Shown here: piece after piece, positions 7,474 to 15,513 of the stretch | Layout: the number at the start of each line of letters is the position of its first letter | Position numbering within the stretch: the first letter of the stretch is position 1 | Assembly: GCA_946221915.1 (NCBI GenBank) | Contig: CAMIKG010000013.1 | Location: 1 to 64,000 of the forward strand | DNA length: 64,000 nt | Direction of reading: 5' to 3' | Source: an uncultured Erwinia sp. | GTDB taxonomy: Bacteria > Pseudomonadota > Gammaproteobacteria > Enterobacterales > Enterobacteriaceae | The notes under the pieces: model-generated | Database searches by the model: none | Seen by the model: only the letters and a program-made list of their open reading frames with translations | What the model was told of the DNA's origin: nothing | Program-made: the position numbers and the translations under genes

Positions 7474-9495
7474 TTATATTGCTGATGGGGATACCGCTTT
7501 CCCTTTCAGCAGCTTGCGCACCCAGTAACGATTGGGATTGAGCGCCGCCAGGGTGTCGGCATCCATCGGTATCGGCTCGTCACACAGCTGCGCCGCCAGA
7601 ATCTCGGCCGCCAGCGGCGCGCTGCACAGCCCGCGCGAACCGAGTGCGCCAAGCACAAACAGCTGCGGCCATAGCGGCGCAGGGGCGATGTTCTCGCCGC
7701 GCGCCAGCTGGTCTCGCAAACCGGCATACTGCGTCAGCGTCTGCTGATAGTCTGCCAGCGCGCCCGCCATCGGCAGGTGGTCGCGGGTCGCACAGCGTAC
7801 GCCGCAGCGCGCTTCACCGTCGCTGATATCAACATGCTGCGGCCAGTCACTCTCCGGCAGACAGCGGATTAGACGCTGGCGGTTCTCCTGCTGATCGGTC
7901 TCCCGATAGTCAGTGGTCACTTCGCCACGACGGTAGCTGGCGCCAATACAGTGGGTGCCAAACTGCGGGCTGACCGGCGTCAGATAGCCGTCATAACACA
8001 GCACCTGTTTTAATGCGCTTACGCCGCCGTGGGAAGGCACATGGCTGACCTGTCCGGCCACCGGATACACCGGCAGTTCCCGGCTCTGCGCGAGAGAGGT
8101 GAGCTGATGACCATTCGCCAGCACCACGTTTTGATGCGTGGCCTGTTTACCGTCAGCAAAAGACAGGCGCCAGCCGGGTTGCAGGGCATCAAGACTTTCC
8201 AGCCGGTGCAGCCAGTGGATACGTAAACCCCGGGCTTCCGCCAGCTCCAGCAGCAGCGTGGTCAGTTCGCGCGGCGCCAGCCAGCCGCCGAGCGGGTAGG
8301 TGATGCCGCCGCAGCCGGTGCTCACTGCCGCCAGCGCTTCAGCCTGCTGCTGATCAACGCCATGCGCCAGCTGCTCAGGCAGACCCAGCGCCAGCATCCG
8401 GGCAATTTTCTCACTACTTTTTTCATCCCAGCCCAGCTGCGTTACACCGCACCAGTCATGTTCGAACTGCTGTGGTACGGCATCGTATAGTCTGCGGGCA
8501 AAGGTAAACGCCGCCGGGAAGAACTGCTTCAGCGCCTCGTCGTGATGATTGAGCAGCGGATACAGCGCGCCCTGACGGTTGCTGGAGGCGCCTAGCGCCG
8601 GTGCGTCATCGGCGCAGTAGAGCGTGACGCGTTTATTGCGGCGCAGCAGCGCTAACGACAGCGCTGCACTGGCGACGCCACCGCCAATAATGGCGATATC
8701 GTCACCTTCCGCTGCCGGACGGCGATACCAGGGGGCGCGGGCGGGCAAAGGCGCGGCTTCATCCAGCGTACCGATTAACATCTCACGTTTCTGACCAAAA
8801 CCTTTGCGGCGGCGGGCATTGAATCCGGCCTCCAGCAAACCGCGCCGCACAAAACCGGCGGCGGTAAAGGTGGCGAAAGTGCCACCCGGGCGCGCCATCC
8901 GCGCCATGCAGGCAAACAGTTCCGGCGTCCACATTTCCGGATTTTTCGCTGGCGCAAAACCATCAAGAAACCAGGCATCAACCTGACGGTTGAGACTGTC
9001 ATCAAAACGACCCATCAGCAGGTTAATATCGCCAAACCAGAGGTCTAATGTGACGCGACCGCCATCAAGCAGCAGCCGGTGACAGCCGGGTAAAGCCATC
9101 GGCCATTGCGCCTGCAGCTGTTGCGCCCAGGGCGCCAGCTCTGGCCAGTGGGCGTGGGCGGCGGCGAGGTCGGCGTGAGTGAGTGGATACTTCTCTACGC
9201 TGATAAAATGCAGGCGTTGCAGTGTCGCCGCGGGTTGCGCCTGACGGAACTGGTCAAAGGCCTGCCACAGGGTCAGAAAATTCAGGCCAGTGCCAAAACC
9301 GGTTTCGGCGGTGATAAACAGATCGCGCGGATGATCGGCGAAGCGGGCGGGGAGCTGGTTGCCGTCAAGGAACACATAGCGCGTCTCCTCCAGACCGTTT
9401 TGATTAGAGAAATAGACGTCGTCGAATGTTCGGGATACAGGTGTACCCTGTTCATTCCAGGATAACTCGGCGTGCTCGACCGGGGACAATTTCAC
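7474..9495 (-). CDS. mnmC: MnmC, bifunctional tRNA mnm5s2U biosynthesis enzyme
   Basis: A 673-residue fusion that completes 5-methylaminomethyl-2-thiouridine at tRNA wobble position 34. The N-terminal third is a SAM-dependent methyltransferase (GFGTGLNFL near residue 66, LDGFAPAKNPEMW near 178). The C-terminal two thirds form an FAD-dependent oxidoreductase with the dinucleotide-binding motif IGGGVASAALSLALL near residue 270. E. coli MnmC has 668 residues. The apparent start is GTG at 9495. It is divergent from fabB, as in E. coli. Confidence 0.95.
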   Translation of the reverse strand: MKLSPVEHAELSWNEQGTPVSRTFDDVYFSNQNGLEETRYVFLDGNQLPARFADHPRDLFITAETGFGTGLNFLTLWQAFDQFRQAQPAATLQRLHFISVEKYPLTHADLAAAHAHWPELAPWAQQLQAQWPMALPGCHRLLLDGGRVTLDLWFGDINLLMGRFDDSLNRQVDAWFLDGFAPAKNPEMWTPELFACMARMARPGGTFATFTAAGFVRRGLLEAGFNARRRKGFGQKREMLIGTLDEAAPLPARAPWYRRPAAEGDDIAIIGGGVASAALSLALLRRNKRVTLYCADDAPALGASSNRQGALYPLLNHHDEALKQFFPAAFTFARRLYDAVPQQFEHDWCGVTQLGWDEKSSEKIARMLALGLPEQLAHGVDQQQAEALAAVSTGCGGITYPLGGWLAPRELTTLLLELAEARGLRIHWLHRLESLDALQPGWRLSFADGKQATHQNVVLANGHQLTSLAQSRELPVYPVAGQVSHVPSHGGVSALKQVLCYDGYLTPVSPQFGTHCIGASYRRGEVTTDYRETDQQENRQRLIRCLPESDWPQHVDISDGEARCGVRCATRDHLPMAGALADYQQTLTQYAGLRDQLARGENIAPAPLWPQLFVLGALGSRGLCSAPLAAEILAAQLCDEPIPMDADTLAALNPNRYWVRKLLKGKAVSPSAI

Positions 9496-9572
9496 GGGAA
9501 TGGCTCATTAATCAGGCAGTGGCGCGATTTTAGCGATGTCAGTGACATGACGCAAATTTACAAAAGTTAATC

Positions 9573-9588
9573 AGTGATCGGACTTGTT
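9573..9588. promoter_or_regulatory. Probable FadR site upstream of fabB
   Basis: agtgatcggacttgtt agrees at most positions with the FadR operator I remember (consensus near actggtcngacctgtt). In E. coli FadR activates fabB from an equivalent place, and the site lies next to the FabR-like site. Assignment is by pattern and context. Confidence 0.55.
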
Positions 9589-9606
9589 CGGCGTACAAGT
9601 GTAAGC
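9588..9606. promoter_or_regulatory. Probable FabR operator of fabB
   Basis: cggcgtacaagtgtaagc resembles the FabR palindrome (agcgtacaNNtgttcgct type) found before fabA and fabB. FabR represses fabB when unsaturated acyl thioesters are plentiful. The position, about 50 nt before the fabB start, fits. Confidence 0.6.
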
Positions 9607-9652
9607 TAGAGTGCTCGTCGAAACTAAAATTGTGGTCGAAAGAGGTATTTGA

Positions 9653-10876
9653 ATGAAACGTGCAGTGATTACTGGCTTAGGGATCGTTTCGAGCATTGGT
9701 AACAACCAGGAGGAAGTCCTGGCTTCTCTGCGTGAGGGGCGCTCAGGCATTACTTTCTCACAAGAGCTGAAAGATTCCGGCATGCGTAGTCACGTCTGGG
9801 GTAATGTCAAACTGTCAAAGGAAGACATCTCCAGCCGCATCGACCGCAAAATGCTGCGTTTTATGAGCGATGCCTCTGTCTACGCTTATCTGTCCATGCA
9901 GGATGCAATTAAAGATTCCGGCCTGACTGATGAACAGTACCAGAACAATCCACGTGTCGGTCTGGTGGCGGGTTCCGGTGGCGGTTCACCCTTCTATCAG
10001 GCTGCCAGCGTTGACGGTATGCGTGCCAAAGGCCTGCGTGGCGTTGGCCCTTACATGGTGACCAAGGCGATGGCCTCTGGTGTCTCCGCCTGTCTGGCGA
10101 CGCCATTTAAAATTCACGGCGTAAACTACTCCATCAGCTCAGCCTGCGCGACTTCCGCACACTGCATCGGTAATGCGGTTGAGCAGATCCAGCTGGGCAA
10201 ACAGGATATCGTCTTTGCTGGCGGCGGCGAAGAGCTGTGCTGGGAAATGTCCTGTGAGTTCGATGCCATGGGCGCACTGTCTACCAAATACAACGAAACC
10301 CCGGAAAAAGCCTCCCGTACTTACGATGCAGACCGTGACGGTTTCGTGATCGCAGGCGGCGGCGGTATGGTGGTTGTTGAAGAGCTGGAGCACGCACTGG
10401 CGCGCGGTGCACACATTTATGCAGAGATCGTTGGCTATGGCGCAACCTCTGACGGTGCTGACATGGTCGCGCCATCAGGTGAAGGCGCAATGCGTTGCAT
10501 GCGTATGGCGATGGAAGGTGTGGACACTCCAATCGATTACCTGAACACGCACGGTACTTCCACGCCAGTGGGTGATGTGAAAGAACTGGGCGCAATTCGT
10601 GAAGTGTTTGGCGACAAATCACCTGCGATGTCCGCGACCAAAGCCATGACGGGTCACTCTCTGGGGGCTGCTGGCGTGCAGGAAGCAATTTACTCTCTGC
10701 TGATGCTGGAACATGGTTTTATCGCGCCAAGCATCAACATTGATAATCTGGATGAGAAAGCGGAAGGGCTGAACATTATTACTCAGCCAACCGAGCAGAA
10801 ACTGACCACAGTGATGTCCAACAGCTTCGGCTTTGGTGGCACCAATGCGACACTGGTGATGCGTAAATACCAGTAA
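9653..10876 (+). CDS. fabB: FabB, beta-ketoacyl-ACP synthase I
   Basis: FabB elongates acyl-ACP with malonyl-ACP and is the condensing enzyme required for unsaturated fatty acids. At 407 residues it is one longer than E. coli FabB. The catalytic triad is visible: Cys165 in SSACATSAHC, a histidine in THGTSTPVGD and another in KAMTGHSLGAAG. It starts at ATG 9653 with GAGG upstream and stands as a single gene between FadR/FabR-like sites and a terminator. Confidence 0.97.
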   Translation: MKRAVITGLGIVSSIGNNQEEVLASLREGRSGITFSQELKDSGMRSHVWGNVKLSKEDISSRIDRKMLRFMSDASVYAYLSMQDAIKDSGLTDEQYQNNPRVGLVAGSGGGSPFYQAASVDGMRAKGLRGVGPYMVTKAMASGVSACLATPFKIHGVNYSISSACATSAHCIGNAVEQIQLGKQDIVFAGGGEELCWEMSCEFDAMGALSTKYNETPEKASRTYDADRDGFVIAGGGGMVVVEELEHALARGAHIYAEIVGYGATSDGADMVAPSGEGAMRCMRMAMEGVDTPIDYLNTHGTSTPVGDVKELGAIREVFGDKSPAMSATKAMTGHSLGAAGVQEAIYSLLMLEHGFIAPSINIDNLDEKAEGLNIITQPTEQKLTTVMSNSFGFGGTNATLVMRKYQ

Positions 10877-10895
10877 TCTTCATCCGATGATTGCG

Positions 10896-10924
10896 AAAAA
10901 GGGAGCCTATGGCTCCCTTTTTTA
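10896..10924 (+). terminator. Intrinsic terminator of fabB
   Basis: A 7-bp stem (gggagcc / ggctccc) with a 3-nt loop, preceded by A5 and followed by T6, 20 nt past the fabB stop. Confidence 0.92.
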
Positions 10925-10929
10925 TCAGT

Positions 10930-10952
10930 AAAAAAAGGCCGCAAATGCGGCC
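10930..10952 (-). terminator. Intrinsic terminator on the minus strand, end of the PAS-LuxR gene cluster
   Basis: The stem aggccgc / gcggcct is followed on the minus strand by T7. It faces the fabB terminator and most probably ends the transcript of the three minus-strand regulators, about 255 nt beyond the last stop codon. Confidence 0.8.
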
Positions 10953-11206
10953 TGAACAGACAAATCCCTGATATTGGTATTGCGGCTTCCTGTTTAAAAG
11001 GTTAGTTCGACATGGAAGTCAGGGTGATAGTAATAAGGATCGTCTGTTTTCAACAGAGGGAATGGCTACTATGGTTGCGGAGAAATGACTACTCACTGGA
11101 AGGATGTACAGCTATGGGGGCTGATGCCGTAACGCCTCCGATGATTAAAGGGCGCTACGGCATTCATCCGCCTGAGATAGGATCAAACAATGATGGCATT
11201 TATGCG
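10953..11206. other. Non-coding stretch with an inverted repeat
   Basis: No convincing gene. It contains a 13-bp inverted repeat with one mismatch (atgccgtaacgcc at 11124-11136, ggcgctacggcat at 11151-11163). The DNA lies inside the 3' part of the minus-strand regulator transcript, so the repeat could fold in that RNA. An open frame at 11012-11266 lacks a ribosome binding site and family features. Confidence 0.4.
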
Positions 11207-11920
11207 CTAACTTTCCGTACCTTCATCTTCATAGTCACCATCAAATCCGATTCGTTTGTGGCTTAGTAATCGACGTGGCAGATAGCGGTGAAAGTTGAGG
11301 CTTTCGCAGAAGTGGCGGAAGTCATCAAAATGACTGACTCCTGCTTTTATATACATATTTGCCAGGCGGTTTTCGACGGTTCTGGGTGAGATAAAAAGTA
11401 ATTTCCCAATCTCTTTACTGCTCATCCCCTGTAGTTTAAAGAAAATGATCTCGCACTCTTTTTCTGTAAATACGTCATCTGGTTTATTGAGAAGGAGTGA
11501 CCCTGGAAGTTTTCCTTTTATAAAATCATTCGGTGTGAATATTTCAAGGTATTTAATCGAACAAAAAACACCAATACATTTTTTTTCGTTGTTATAAAAA
11601 GGAACTTTCCTAATGATGTAGGGGGATTCAACAGCATGAGGATGAACCTCCAGCATTGCTAATGATTTTCTTTGCTCAACTATCTGTTTATCCTGGGTAT
11701 GCCATACGTCTAGTAAATCGTGATCTTCATATATGCGTGCAGGAATTTCATGATCCATTCTTTCAATCATATAATGAGCAGACTTTAGACCGCAAAGTTT
11801 CGCTACGGCCTGATTAGCGTAGAGAATTAATCCTTCATGAGTCTGAATGTGATAAGGGTCGGGTAAATGATCCAGTGAACGGGTTAGCATGTCTGGTAAT
11901 ACAATATCGATGCTATTCAT
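11207..11920 (-). CDS. PAS domain plus LuxR-type HTH regulator, paralogue 1
   Basis: A 237-residue predicted transcription factor. Residues about 15-130 form a PAS-like sensor domain (LILYANQAVAKLCGL), and residues about 150-215 a LuxR/FixJ-type helix-turn-helix (FTEKECEIIFFKLQGMSSKEIG followed by ISPRTVENRLANMYIKAG). There is no acyl-homoserine lactone binding domain and no receiver domain. AAGGAG precedes the ATG. It is the last of three tandem paralogues, probably one operon read right to left, and is AT-richer than the backbone. Ligand and targets are unknown. Confidence 0.85.
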   Translation of the reverse strand: MNSIDIVLPDMLTRSLDHLPDPYHIQTHEGLILYANQAVAKLCGLKSAHYMIERMDHEIPARIYEDHDLLDVWHTQDKQIVEQRKSLAMLEVHPHAVESPYIIRKVPFYNNEKKCIGVFCSIKYLEIFTPNDFIKGKLPGSLLLNKPDDVFTEKECEIIFFKLQGMSSKEIGKLLFISPRTVENRLANMYIKAGVSHFDDFRHFCESLNFHRYLPRRLLSHKRIGFDGDYEDEGTES

Positions 11921-11947
11921 AGTCTTTCTCCTTGACTGAATGTTCGC

Positions 11948-12691
11948 TTACATTTTTTCAGGGACGTGATCTTCCTGGCTCTCACATGTCTCTTCATCAT
12001 AATCGTAGTCAAAACCAATTCGTTTATGTGTCAAAAAACGTTGAGGGAGATAACGGTGAAAACTCAGGCTTTCACAAAAATGACGAAAATCATCAAAATT
12101 ATTAACGCCTGCTTTTATATACATGTTTGCCAGTCTATTTTCGACCGTTCTTGGTGAAATAAAAAGTATCTGAGATATTTCCTTGCTGCTCATTCCTTGC
12201 AATTTAAAGAAGATAATTTCACTTTCCTTTTCGGTGAATATATTATTTGGTTTGTTAAGTAATAAGGAACCTGGTAATTTACCTTTGATGAAGTCGTTCG
12301 GGCTAAATACCTCTAGGTAGCGTATAAAACCCACCATCCCAACACATTCATTTTGATCGTTATAGAATGGGAATTTTCGAGATATATAGGGACAATCTAC
12401 CGCTTTGGGATGAATTTCCAGCAAGGAGATTTTTTCCTGAGTGCTAACCACGTGTCTCACCTGCTGTTGCCATGTCTGAGCAGCTTCCGGATTGTCAAAA
12501 AGACTCGCCGGAATTTCATCATCAAGTCTGCCGATGATAGCGTCAGGTGAGCGTAAGCCGACTAGCCTGGCTAGAGCCATATTTGCATAGATAAATCGAG
12601 TGCTATCTTTTTCACGTATAAATAATGGTGTGGGAAGTTGATCGAAATTTAGTGTCAATATCTTTGGTAATTCAATGCTATTCATATTCAT
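11948..12691 (-). CDS. PAS domain plus LuxR-type HTH regulator, paralogue 2
   Basis: A 247-residue protein with the same architecture as its neighbours: PAS-like N-terminus (FIYANMALARLVGL) and LuxR-type HTH (FTEKESEIIFFKLQGMSSKEIS, ISPRTVENRLANMYIKAG). The HTH region is almost identical to paralogue 1, while the PAS part differs more, which suggests shared or overlapping DNA targets with different signals. I chose the ATG at 12691 because AAGG lies 9 nt upstream; an ATG three codons earlier has no spacing from it. The gap to paralogue 1 is 27 nt. Confidence 0.84.
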   Translation of the reverse strand: MNMNSIELPKILTLNFDQLPTPLFIREKDSTRFIYANMALARLVGLRSPDAIIGRLDDEIPASLFDNPEAAQTWQQQVRHVVSTQEKISLLEIHPKAVDCPYISRKFPFYNDQNECVGMVGFIRYLEVFSPNDFIKGKLPGSLLLNKPNNIFTEKESEIIFFKLQGMSSKEISQILFISPRTVENRLANMYIKAGVNNFDDFRHFCESLSFHRYLPQRFLTHKRIGFDYDYDEETCESQEDHVPEKM

Positions 12692-12751
12692 ACATATCAT
12701 CCTTAATAGACACAGTATGAGGTGATGTAACTATCATGTTGTTTATGATAA

Positions 12752-13465
12752 TTAATCCCCAGCTATATCTTCATCATTAAACCCATCGAAGCCAATACGT
12801 CTATATGATATTATTTGGCGCGGAATGTAACGGTGAAGGTTTGTTTTTTCGCAGAAGATGCGAAAATCATGAGAATTATTTACTTCGGCTTTGTCATGCA
12901 TATTTTTCAGTCGATTTTCGACTGTCCTGTGCGAGAGGGGGAGAGCTTGTCCCGTTTCTTTTCTGCTCATCCCCTGTAGCTTGCAGAAAATAATCTCGCA
13001 CTCTTTCTCAGTGAATAGTTGGCTTGGTTTAGTGAGTAATAGTGAGCCACTTAGTTTGCTATTGAAGAACTCATTTGGTATAAAGTTTTCAAGGTATTTT
13101 CCTGTGCAAAAAACTGCCACGCGTTCCCCATTATTATTATAAAAAGGTTTTTTCTGCATCAGATAGGGAGAGGTGGCTGAGTCTGGATGAATTTCAATTG
13201 TCGATAATGATTTTTTTTCCTCAGTGATTTTCTTATCTTGCAGATGCCATGACGTCAAAGAATCCTGATCCTCATAAAGACGAGATGGGATCTCAATATC
13301 TTTTTTTTCAATCATATAACGAGGAGATTTCAGACCACACAGTTTCGCTAATGCTGGATTGGCATAAAGAATAAAACCTTCATAGGTTTGAATGCTAAAT
13401 AAATCAGGCAGCATATCCAGAGATCGGGTTAGCATCGGTGGTATTACTATCGCACTAGTACTCAT
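12752..13465 (-). CDS. PAS domain plus LuxR-type HTH regulator, paralogue 3 (divergent HTH)
   Basis: A 237-residue paralogue of the two genes to its left and the first of the set in transcription order. The PAS-like part is close to paralogue 1 (MLTRSLD, PSRLYEDQDS). The HTH has diverged: SRKETGQALPLSHRTVENRLKNMHDKAE replaces the shared SSKEIG-LFISPRTVENRLANMYIKAG pattern, including residues of the recognition region. The start at 13465 has AAGG 9 nt upstream. It may bind other sites or have lost some DNA-binding function. The gap to paralogue 2 is 60 nt. Confidence 0.82.
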   Translation of the reverse strand: MSTSAIVIPPMLTRSLDMLPDLFSIQTYEGFILYANPALAKLCGLKSPRYMIEKKDIEIPSRLYEDQDSLTSWHLQDKKITEEKKSLSTIEIHPDSATSPYLMQKKPFYNNNGERVAVFCTGKYLENFIPNEFFNSKLSGSLLLTKPSQLFTEKECEIIFCKLQGMSRKETGQALPLSHRTVENRLKNMHDKAEVNNSHDFRIFCEKTNLHRYIPRQIISYRRIGFDGFNDEDIAGD

Positions 13466-13682
13466 TGTCATTATCCTTAATGAAGCTCAACCAGCAAAAC
13501 GATAGATCTATACCATATTGCAGTATGCAGAATAAAGAGTAGTGGAAAGAGGTTTTAATATGGTTCTGGTAATTATTAATATAATAATTATTATCTTGAT
13601 ATTAGATGGAGTGTTATTTTTTAATAAATCCGGAGCATTTCTGCCCCGGTGCTGGTTGTTTTATTTCAGCGTGAAAATGCCC

Positions 13683-13960
13683 TCAGCACAGCACGATTTC
13701 AGCAATATCCCCGCTCAATGGATCGAGGCGTGCGGCGACCTTTTCTGGTGCATCTGCACCCAGCTGTGCAAACAGAGCACAGGCGTGCGTGCGGCGATTA
13801 TCCCTGTCTGGATTCATGCATTCACCCCTTTCATTCCTTCTGCGGTATAACGCTCGCCGCATACGGCGACAGTCGTCAGTGCATGGCTTAACTCGTGCAG
13901 TTCCCGGGCAGTGAACTGCACCGCAATGCACCCGCGTTGTCCTGCAGATGGCTGATATGA
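13683..13960 (-). pseudogene. Decayed minus-strand remnants, one with weak carboxymuconolactone decarboxylase resemblance
   Basis: Two overlapping coding remnants can be read. One frame gives an open C-terminal tail (CIAVQFTARELHELSHALTT to a stop near 13817) without a start. A short piece beginning MNPDRDNRRTHACALFAQLG follows at once and ends at 13683 after about 44 residues. The latter resembles the start of carboxymuconolactone decarboxylase-like proteins, but only weakly. The ATGA overlap of the two suggests a former operon. Neither is likely to make a working protein. Confidence 0.4.
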
Positions 13961-14188
13961 CGCGTAGCGGGGTTAGCCGCGGCATCTGCAGGATTAGGGC
14001 TGGCGATCCTGCCGCATTTCCTCGCCAGGCCTGCGGGACTGACCTGTGTGCAGGCGGAACTCGGTGTCGATCAAACTATCTGGCTGGCGATGCATACTGA
14101 CCTGGCGCACTCACGCCGGGTACGCGCCGTAGCCGACCATTTGATCGCGCTGTTTGCTGCCCAGCACGCCACGCTTGCCGGTCAGTGA
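13961..14188 (+). pseudogene. C-terminal remnant of a LysR-family regulator
   Basis: Reading from 13961 to the stop at 14186-14188 gives the end of a LysR effector-binding domain: AGLGLAILPHFLA, then TIWLAMHTDLAHSRRVRAVA, then HLIALFAAQH. These are the usual C-terminal landmarks of LysR proteins (the G-x-G-I-A-x-L-P loop, W-L-x-H-x-D-L, R-V-R-A-x-x-D-x-L). The HTH and first effector half are missing and an in-frame stop lies at 13958-13960, so this is a truncated relic. Confidence 0.7.
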
Positions 14189-14334
14189 CATCGCTTTATG
14201 GCGCAGTGAAGGCGATCGCATTAAATGGCATTAAACTGCCAAATTAATTGCGTTTAAAATTTTCATTCCACTATAGTGTCATGATATTGCACCCGGTCGC
14301 GCCACCGCGTGCAAACTCAGGAGAGTCATGACCT

Positions 14335-15513
14335 ATGTCCAGTTCTGCCACTATTGAAAATCCACGCCACAACAACCTGCCGCTGGCCTGCATCGTATTC
14401 AGCGTCTTTCTCAGTTATATGACGGTCGGTTTGCCGCTGCCCGTGATCCCGCTGTATGTGCATAACGAACTTGGCCTGAATAACGTGATGGTGGGTGTGG
14501 CGGTCGGCATCCAGTTCCTCGCCACGGTGCTGACGCGCGGTTACGCCGGAAGGCTGGCCGATCAGCAAGGCGCGAAGCGCACGGCGATTAAAGGCATGCT
14601 TTCGTGCTCGCTGGCCGGGCTGGCCTACTTGCTGGCAGCGCTGCTGCCCGCGCCGGTAATGATGAAATTTGCCCTGCTGGTGGCGGGTCGTCTGATCCTT
14701 GGTTTTGGCGAAAGCCTGCTGCTTACCGGGGTGCTGACCTGGGGGATGGGACTGGTGGGGGCGAAGCGCTCCGGTCAGGTGATGTCGTGGAACGGGATGG
14801 CGACCTATGGCTCACTGGCGGTCGGCGCACCGCTGGGGTTGTTGCTGAATAATCACTGGGGATTTGTTGCGCTGGGTGTCAGCACTTTGCTGCTGCCATT
14901 ACTGGCGATAGTGCTGAATTTCCGCGTCAGCGCGGTGCCTGCGCATGCCGGGGAACGCCCTTCGTTGTGGCGCATTGTCGGTCAGATCTGGCAGCCGGGG
15001 CTGGGGCTGGCGTTGCAGGGCGTTGGTTTTGCGGTGATTGGCACCTTTGTGTCGCTGTACTTCGCCGCGCAAAACTGGGGCAACGGCGGTTTTGCCCTGT
15101 CGGCATTTGGCCTGTCGTTTGTGCTGATGCGCGTGTTGTTTGGCGGCATGCCGGATCGTTTTGGCGGAATTAAGGTGGCGCTGGTGTCGTTCTGCATTGA
15201 AGTGTGCGGTTTGCTGCTGCTGGGGTTTGCGCCAAATGCCGGCGTCGCACTGCTGGGCGCGGCCTGTACCGGGCTGGGCTGCTCACTGATTTTCCCGTCA
15301 CTGGGCGTGGAGGTGATCAAACGGGTCGCGCCACAAGTGCGCGGCACGGCGCTGGGCGGCTATTCCGCTTTTCAGGATATTGCCTACGGTATCAGCGGTC
15401 CGCTGACCGGTTTGCTGGCGACATCGGCAGGCTATGGTGCGGTGTTTATCGCCGCTGCGCTGGCCGCCAGCTGCGGAATCCTCGTCACGCTAAGCTTTGC
15501 GCGTCAGGGATAA
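14335..15513 (+). CDS. yfcJ: YfcJ, major facilitator superfamily transporter
   Basis: A 392-residue membrane protein, the same length as E. coli YfcJ, with twelve predicted hydrophobic segments and an MFS loop motif between segments 2 and 3 (GRLADQQGAKR). YfcJ/YhhS family members are treated as arabinose or drug efflux proteins; the substrate here is unknown. In E. coli it also lies close to fabB. The 3' end overlaps the convergent MocR-type regulator by 10 nt. Confidence 0.88.
   Translation: MSSSATIENPRHNNLPLACIVFSVFLSYMTVGLPLPVIPLYVHNELGLNNVMVGVAVGIQFLATVLTRGYAGRLADQQGAKRTAIKGMLSCSLAGLAYLLAALLPAPVMMKFALLVAGRLILGFGESLLLTGVLTWGMGLVGAKRSGQVMSWNGMATYGSLAVGAPLGLLLNNHWGFVALGVSTLLLPLLAIVLNFRVSAVPAHAGERPSLWRIVGQIWQPGLGLALQGVGFAVIGTFVSLYFAAQNWGNGGFALSAFGLSFVLMRVLFGGMPDRFGGIKVALVSFCIEVCGLLLLGFAPNAGVALLGAACTGLGCSLIFPSLGVEVIKRVAPQVRGTALGGYSAFQDIAYGISGPLTGLLATSAGYGAVFIAAALAASCGILVTLSFARQG

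Noticed and set aside
11012..11266. 84-codon plus-strand frame beside paralogue 1
   Set aside because: No ribosome binding site, overlaps the end of the regulator gene antisense, and no family features.
11207..13465. Quorum-sensing LuxR receptors (CarR/ExpR type) for the car operon
   Set aside because: The N-terminal domains are PAS-like, without the W-x-x-x-Y-D-type AHL pocket, and no luxI gene is present.
13542..13850. 102-codon plus-strand frame with a hydrophobic isoleucine-rich start
   Set aside because: A weak ribosome binding site exists, but after about 25 residues the frame runs antisense through decayed gene remnants. The hydrophobic start probably reflects AT-rich DNA.
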